Origin: a virus
Direction: 5' to 3' (one strand)
Length of the DNA: 32,685 nucleotides
Virus record (IMG/VR): IMGVR_UViG_3300043409_000032
Location: 1-32,685 of that record
Shown here piece after piece: positions 29,713 to 32,685 of this stretch. Made by a program: the position numbers and the translations under genes. Each line of letters begins with the position of its first letter. The stretch's first letter is position 1. The notes under the pieces are model-generated. The model searched no databases and was not told the DNA's origin. It saw only the letters and a list, made by a program, of their open reading frames with translations.

Positions 29713-30023
29713 GTAAATTGTGCGCTGATTGCAATCAAGAAATTACTGGCAGAGAGCAAAGTGCTAAATTCTGTTGGTCATGTTGTGATTTAAGACCTAG
29801 AAAGAATGGACAAGCACAAGCTGCCGCCAAAGTAAACCAAGCAGTAAAAAAAGGTATCTTGCCTCACGTTTCAACTTTAATTTGTGTAGATTGTGGAAAA
29901 ATTGCACAATGTTATGAACACAGAGACTACAACAAACCATTAGAAGTTGAGCCTACTTGCAAGGGTTGCAATATCCGCAGAGGCCCAGCTATTCCATTAA
30001 AGAAAGAAGAAGTTACAGAATGA
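29709..30023 (+). CDS. Double zinc-ribbon protein (104 aa)
   Basis: A 104-residue basic protein with two four-cysteine metal sites: Cys5/Cys8/Cys22/Cys25, and Cys59/Cys62/Cys84/Cys87 with a nearby Cys68 and His71. The linker (NGQAQAAAKVNQAVKKG) is helical. Phage zinc-ribbon proteins of this type often bind DNA or act as transcription or replication accessories. It lies between the repressor and a winged-helix gene, with four-base overlaps on both sides, so it is an early product. I cannot assign a precise role. Confidence 0.78.
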   Translation: MSKLCADCNQEITGREQSAKFCWSCCDLRPRKNGQAQAAAKVNQAVKKGILPHVSTLICVDCGKIAQCYEHRDYNKPLEVEPTCKGCNIRRGPAIPLKKEEVTE

Positions 30024-30394
30024 CCCAAGAAGCAATCATCAAATGTCTCCAAAACGGCTCTCTTACGTCTTACGACATGGAGAACTTAACTGGCATACCC
30101 CGAACATCTATCGTGGCTGCTTGCAAGAAGCTGTTTAACAAGAAGCAAGTAACGACTGAGAAAATCAAGGTAGGACGTTCTTGGGTCACAAAATACACCT
30201 TGGTTGACCACATGATTGAATCTAAGAATCCCACACCAGAAAAGCCTTGGGACAAGCTAAATCCTTTTGACATACGCAATGCCAAGGGTATCTTTACCAA
30301 GTCTGAATACGCTGTAATGAACGCACAGGCTAGAAACTTCTACAAGGGCAATCCTAATTTCACCAAAGAAATTACAAATAATCAGTTTATTTGA
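30020..30394 (+). CDS. Winged-helix DNA-binding protein (124 aa)
   Basis: A 124-residue protein from ATG 30020 (ATGA overlap); the longer 29957 reading lies inside the previous gene. Residues 1-60 form a winged helix: EAIIKCLQNGSLTSYDMENL, GIPRTSIVAACKKLFNKKQV and a basic wing with VGRSWVTKYTLV. The remainder is Pro/Asn/Lys-rich with a KGNPNF end. It is probably a regulator or accessory of replication, being just upstream of the DUF1376 gene. A weak promoter-like TACAAT overlaps its stop region. Confidence 0.72.
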   Translation: MTQEAIIKCLQNGSLTSYDMENLTGIPRTSIVAACKKLFNKKQVTTEKIKVGRSWVTKYTLVDHMIESKNPTPEKPWDKLNPFDIRNAKGIFTKSEYAVMNAQARNFYKGNPNFTKEITNNQFI

Positions 30395-30498
30395 TACAAT
30401 GTTTTGAAACACGGCTAGGTGGGGGGTAGCTACCCCATCGAAAAGAGAACTCCCCTCCTGCCGATTGTTTCTTTCTGGGAGATTTGCGGAGAAGTGCC
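30395..30498 (+). promoter_or_regulatory. Structured leader before the replication gene
   Basis: The 104-base gap contains a perfect 14-bp palindrome (GGGGTAGCTACCCC, 30423-30436). CTCCCC at 30450-30455 can pair with GGGAG (30477-30481), and CTCC at 30455-30458 can pair with the Shine-Dalgarno GGAG (30488-30491) of the next gene. A weak promoter, TTACAA (30372-30377) and TACAAT (30395-30400) 17 bases apart, would start transcription here. No T-tract is present. Confidence 0.45.
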
Positions 30499-31266
30499 AT
30501 GCACTATTACAAATTTAACATTGCGGATTATCGTAAAGATACAGGTCATTTATCAACCATTGAACATGGTATCTACCGCCAGTTGATTGATTGGTATTAC
30601 CTTGATGAACAACCCATTCCAGATGAAACCCAAGTGGTTATTAGGCGGTTACGTTTGGGTTCTGATGAGGTTGTGTTTCTTAAAAATGTGTTGTCAGATT
30701 TCTTTGTTTTAGGCAAAAATGGATATGAACACAAGCGCATTGAAGTAGAGATTCAAGATTATCAAGAGCAAGTAGAGAAAAACAAGAACAATGGGAAGCT
30801 AGGTGGTAGGCCAAAGAAAACCCAAGTGGTTATTTCTGGGTTTCCAGATGAAAGCCAAAATAACCCTAACCATAAACCACTAACCATTAACCATAAACCA
30901 ATTAAAGAGAACAAGAGAGGCTCACGCCTCACTCAAGACTGGTTTCTTACAAAATCAATGGGAGATTGGGCTTTACAGGAAAGACCAGATTTAGATGTAC
31001 GTCAGGTTGCTGAACAGTTCAAAGATTATTGGGTTGCCCAAGCAGGTCAAAAAGGTGTGAAGTTGGATTGGGATGCAACATGGCGTAATTGGGTTAGAAA
31101 TACCAAAGCTGTTAAACCAAATCCATATGATGTTGTAAGGCTCACAGTTCCGATGAAAAATGAGCCTGACCCTACATTGGAAAAGATTAAAGCTGACGAC
31201 AAGAAAGCAGTTCCTCCATCATTAGAAATTTTGGCAAAGATGGCTGAGTTGCGGAGAAAAGCATGA
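30499..31266 (+). CDS. DUF1376 (YdaU-like) replication protein
   Basis: A 255-residue protein; I choose ATG 30499 because GGAG lies seven bases before it and the DUF1376 motif starts there (MHYYKFNIADYRKDTGHLST, then EHGIYRQLIDWYYLDEQPIP). A TTG at 30484 is less likely. Family members occupy the place of lambda O in many prophages and carry a disordered linker after the N-terminal domain. Here that linker (residues 105-140, NPNHKPLTINHKPIKENKR) is encoded by iteron-like DNA. A second domain (DWALQERPDLDVRQVAEQFK, YWVAQAGQKGVKLDW) follows. It probably recruits host replication proteins at an origin. Confidence 0.85.
   Translation: MHYYKFNIADYRKDTGHLSTIEHGIYRQLIDWYYLDEQPIPDETQVVIRRLRLGSDEVVFLKNVLSDFFVLGKNGYEHKRIEVEIQDYQEQVEKNKNNGKLGGRPKKTQVVISGFPDESQNNPNHKPLTINHKPIKENKRGSRLTQDWFLTKSMGDWALQERPDLDVRQVAEQFKDYWVAQAGQKGVKLDWDATWRNWVRNTKAVKPNPYDVVRLTVPMKNEPDPTLEKIKADDKKAVPPSLEILAKMAELRRKA
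30867..30908 (+). repeat. Iteron-like 21-bp repeats inside the replication gene (candidate origin)
   Basis: TAACCATAAACCA occurs at 30867-30879 and again at 30888-30900, a 21-base period; TAACC occurs four times from 30861. The plus strand has no G from about 30857 to 30905 and is AT-rich. In lambda the origin iterons lie inside the O gene. By analogy this is the best origin candidate. Confidence 0.55.
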
Positions 31267-31919
31267 AAGTTCTACCGATTAACAATTTTGAAGTTGAGCC
31301 TTGGTTACTTGAAAAACATTATGCCAAGCGTATGCCACAAATTATGTTTGCGTTTGGTCTTTACAAGGATGATATTCTTGTTGTTGTAGCAACTTATGGA
31401 ATCCCTGCGTCACCATCTCTTTGCATGGGTATTTGTGGAAAAGAATATACAGACAAAGTTTTAGAACTAAACCGAGTTTGTTTATTGGACAACCACAAAA
31501 ACGAAGCATCATTTCTTGTTGCGAATTCAATCAAGTTATTGCCTAAACCTAGCATTGTGGTTTCTTATGCTGATACAAGCAAAGGCCATGTGGGTTATGT
31601 TTATCAAGCGACAAACTTTCTTTACACAGGACTTTCAGCAAACAGAGTTGATTGGACAATTAAGGGACAAGAGCATAAACATTCAAAAACAATTAGTGAT
31701 GGTTTGACGCTAGATGAAATAAAAGAGTTACATGGTGATGATTTTTATTACACAGAGCGTTCAAGAAAACATAGATACATTTTGTTTCATGGCTCTAAGA
31801 CTGACAAAAAAGTTTTGCGTTCTAAGTTGAAATACGAAGTATTGCCATACCCAAAGGGAGATTCTGAAAGATATGACTCTGGAACAACTGTAAAAACCCA
31901 ACAACTTTTATTTGTATGA
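31263..31919 (+). CDS. Mom-like adenine-modification protein
   Basis: A 218-residue protein resembling the Mom family, which converts adenine in phage DNA to N6-(carbamoylmethyl)adenine and blocks restriction. Visible family blocks are EPWLLEKHYAKRMPQIMFAF (12-31), VLELNRVCL (66-74), SIKLLPKPSIVVSYAD (89-104), GYVYQATNFLYTG (111-123), RKHRYILFHGS and LPYPKGDSERYD near the C-terminus. Mu Mom has a GNAT-like fold. The start overlaps the DUF1376 stop and the end overlaps the GNAT gene (ATGA). The match rests on family recollection of these motifs. No Com-like gene is recognised nearby. Confidence 0.85.
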   Translation: MKVLPINNFEVEPWLLEKHYAKRMPQIMFAFGLYKDDILVVVATYGIPASPSLCMGICGKEYTDKVLELNRVCLLDNHKNEASFLVANSIKLLPKPSIVVSYADTSKGHVGYVYQATNFLYTGLSANRVDWTIKGQEHKHSKTISDGLTLDEIKELHGDDFYYTERSRKHRYILFHGSKTDKKVLRSKLKYEVLPYPKGDSERYDSGTTVKTQQLLFV

Positions 31920-32482
31920 GCCACTACGAATTAAAGACTGTTGAAGTTTCTGATGATTTAGGTAATGTAAGATTTGCCAAACTTGAAGATATGCCTTACA
32001 TCATTTCCTTGTCAAAAAAGGAAAGTGTAAGTTTAGGTTTTATTCCAAAAATGGCATACGAAGCTGCAATCACAGGAATTAAAACTGGCGACAGATGGAG
32101 TAATGTTTGCAATGACAAACTATTTGTAATTGAATGCAATGGTGACTTAGTTGGTTTTTGTTTAGCAAGTTTTGGAATACCAAACGCTATCAGTAAAAAA
32201 GGAAAGATTGCTCAGATTTGTTTACAGACAGATGCAAGGAAGTTATTGCGTGGCAGATTGCTCTTGGATACTGTGGTTGATTATGGCAAGACGCAAGGCA
32301 CTATGGCTTTTAGCGCAGGGTGTGCAGATGACCTTGAATCAAACATTTTTTGGAAAGCAATGGGTTGGATTTGTATTGCACAAAGAATGGGCATTTCACA
32401 CAAAAATACTTGGAAACAAACTAGCAAACGTGTAATCAATGTTTACCGCTATGACCCTAGCGACTTTTTAATTTTATTATGA
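31916..32482 (+). CDS. GNAT-family acetyltransferase
   Basis: A 188-residue acyltransferase with the GNAT layout: an N-terminal strand-helix (VRFAKLEDMPYIISLSKKES), a central strand pair (DKLFVIECNGDLVGFCLASF), the acetyl-CoA region IAQICLQTDARKLLRGRLLL (residues 98-117, a variant of R/Q-x-x-G-x-G/A), and a C-terminal block (ESNIFWKAMGWICIAQRMGI). It overlaps the Mom-like gene by four bases and is followed by the junction gene by the same kind of overlap. Coupling suggests that it works with or modifies the Mom product; the substrate is unknown. Confidence 0.82.
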   Translation: MSHYELKTVEVSDDLGNVRFAKLEDMPYIISLSKKESVSLGFIPKMAYEAAITGIKTGDRWSNVCNDKLFVIECNGDLVGFCLASFGIPNAISKKGKIAQICLQTDARKLLRGRLLLDTVVDYGKTQGTMAFSAGCADDLESNIFWKAMGWICIAQRMGISHKNTWKQTSKRVINVYRYDPSDFLILL

Positions 32483-32685
32483 CTAATTTTCAATGGCCTA
32501 TAAATGACTCCAGCAGAATTGGAACACTTCAAGGACTGCGAAGCCAAAGAGTGGATACGCAGATACAACCAAAAGAAATTGACGATTGGCTCAAGCAAAG
32601 CGTTGCTCTGGTGGCAGGGTGTGTGCGTGGACTTGGAACGAATCAGAGGAAAGTCAGATACTTTGCTTTTGAGGGACAGAATGAC
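32479..32685 (+). CDS. 5' part of the junction-spanning small protein (ends at 173 after circle closure)
   Basis: This part starts at ATG 32479, overlapping the GNAT stop as ATGA, and begins MTNFQWPINDSSRIGTLQGL. It runs to the end of the window and continues to TGA 171-173 when the ends are joined at the repeat, giving 73 residues in all. The +1 frame starting at ATG 32504 (MTPAELEHFKDCEAKEWIRR...) is also open over the junction for 71 codons and ends inside the VRR-NUC gene. Neither start has a clear Shine-Dalgarno. Reasons for preferring the first frame are given under its 3' part. Confidence 0.6.
   Translation, partial: MTNFQWPINDSSRIGTLQGLRSQRVDTQIQPKEIDDWLKQSVALVAGCVRGLGTNQRKVRYFAFEGQND
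32528..32685. repeat. Direct terminal repeat, right copy
   Basis: It is identical to 1-158 except for G at 32559 where the left copy has T at 32. See the left copy for interpretation. Because the sequence continues smoothly through the repeat as coding sequence, circular closure looks correct. Confidence 0.93.

Noticed and set aside
29957-30019. Earlier start for the winged-helix protein
   Set aside because: The extra residues are an out-of-frame reading of the zinc-ribbon gene; ATG 30020 overlaps its stop as ATGA.
29709-30023. Zinc-ribbon protein as a Com homologue for the Mom-like gene
   Set aside because: Com is a single short zinc finger next to mom; this has two ribbons and is separated by two genes, with no matching motif.
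1-32685. tRNA genes, CRISPR arrays, insertion sequences and attachment sites
   Set aside because: None was seen by eye; a tRNA scan would be needed to exclude degenerate tRNAs.

Overview
The window is an essentially complete genome of a short-tailed (podovirus-like) double-stranded DNA phage. The first 158 bases recur as the last 158 bases with one mismatch (T at 32, G at 32559), so this is most likely a circularly closed or circularly permuted assembly of about 32.5 kb. One small gene runs across the junction. The virion genes resemble the SU10/P22-like group: P22-type portal, SU10-type (DUF5309) capsid, adaptor and nozzle. The host is probably a Gram-negative, perhaps freshwater, proteobacterium. 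That is inferred from a GC content that looks to be in the low-to-mid 40s, Shine-Dalgarno sites, a Proteobacteria-style Cro/YdaS repressor and an SSB-like C-terminal tip. No sequence search was possible.

Layout. A divergent control region lies at 29406-29535. Leftward (27631-29405) runs a recombination operon: two tiny proteins, a DUF1071/Sak-type single-strand annealing protein, an SSB-like protein, a winged-helix protein and an unknown. Rightward from 29536 runs the early operon: a Cro-like repressor with an apparently leaderless mRNA, a double zinc-ribbon protein, a winged-helix protein, a DUF1376 replication protein with iteron-like repeats inside its gene, a Mom-like DNA-modification protein and a GNAT acetyltransferase. 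It continues through the junction into a VRR-NUC nuclease, several small proteins and a Ref/HNH-type nuclease, and ends at a clear terminator at 2074-2101.

The late region (2135-26929, plus strand) reads: small basic and cysteine-rich proteins, small and large terminase, portal, two repeat-rich structural proteins, scaffold, capsid (followed by its own terminator), head-tail connector, adaptor, nozzle, a C1q/TNF-like fibre protein, three internal/ejection-type proteins, two large fibre proteins and a fibre-assembly protein. Next come the lysis genes: two holin candidates, several tiny membrane proteins, a T4-type lysozyme, a HELLH metallopeptidase and a metallophosphoesterase with an N-terminal helix-turn-helix. 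Two HNH homing-type endonucleases (22467-22943 and 27109-27594) bracket the fibre-assembly/lysis block.

The phage carries no recognisable DNA or RNA polymerase, helicase, integrase or tRNA. It therefore appears to rely on host replication, with its own initiator, annealing protein and SSB-like protein. The most notable combination is the overlapping Mom-like and GNAT gene pair, which suggests adenine hypermodification of the phage DNA to evade restriction. No intergenic stretch exceeds 300 bases; the longest are regulatory.
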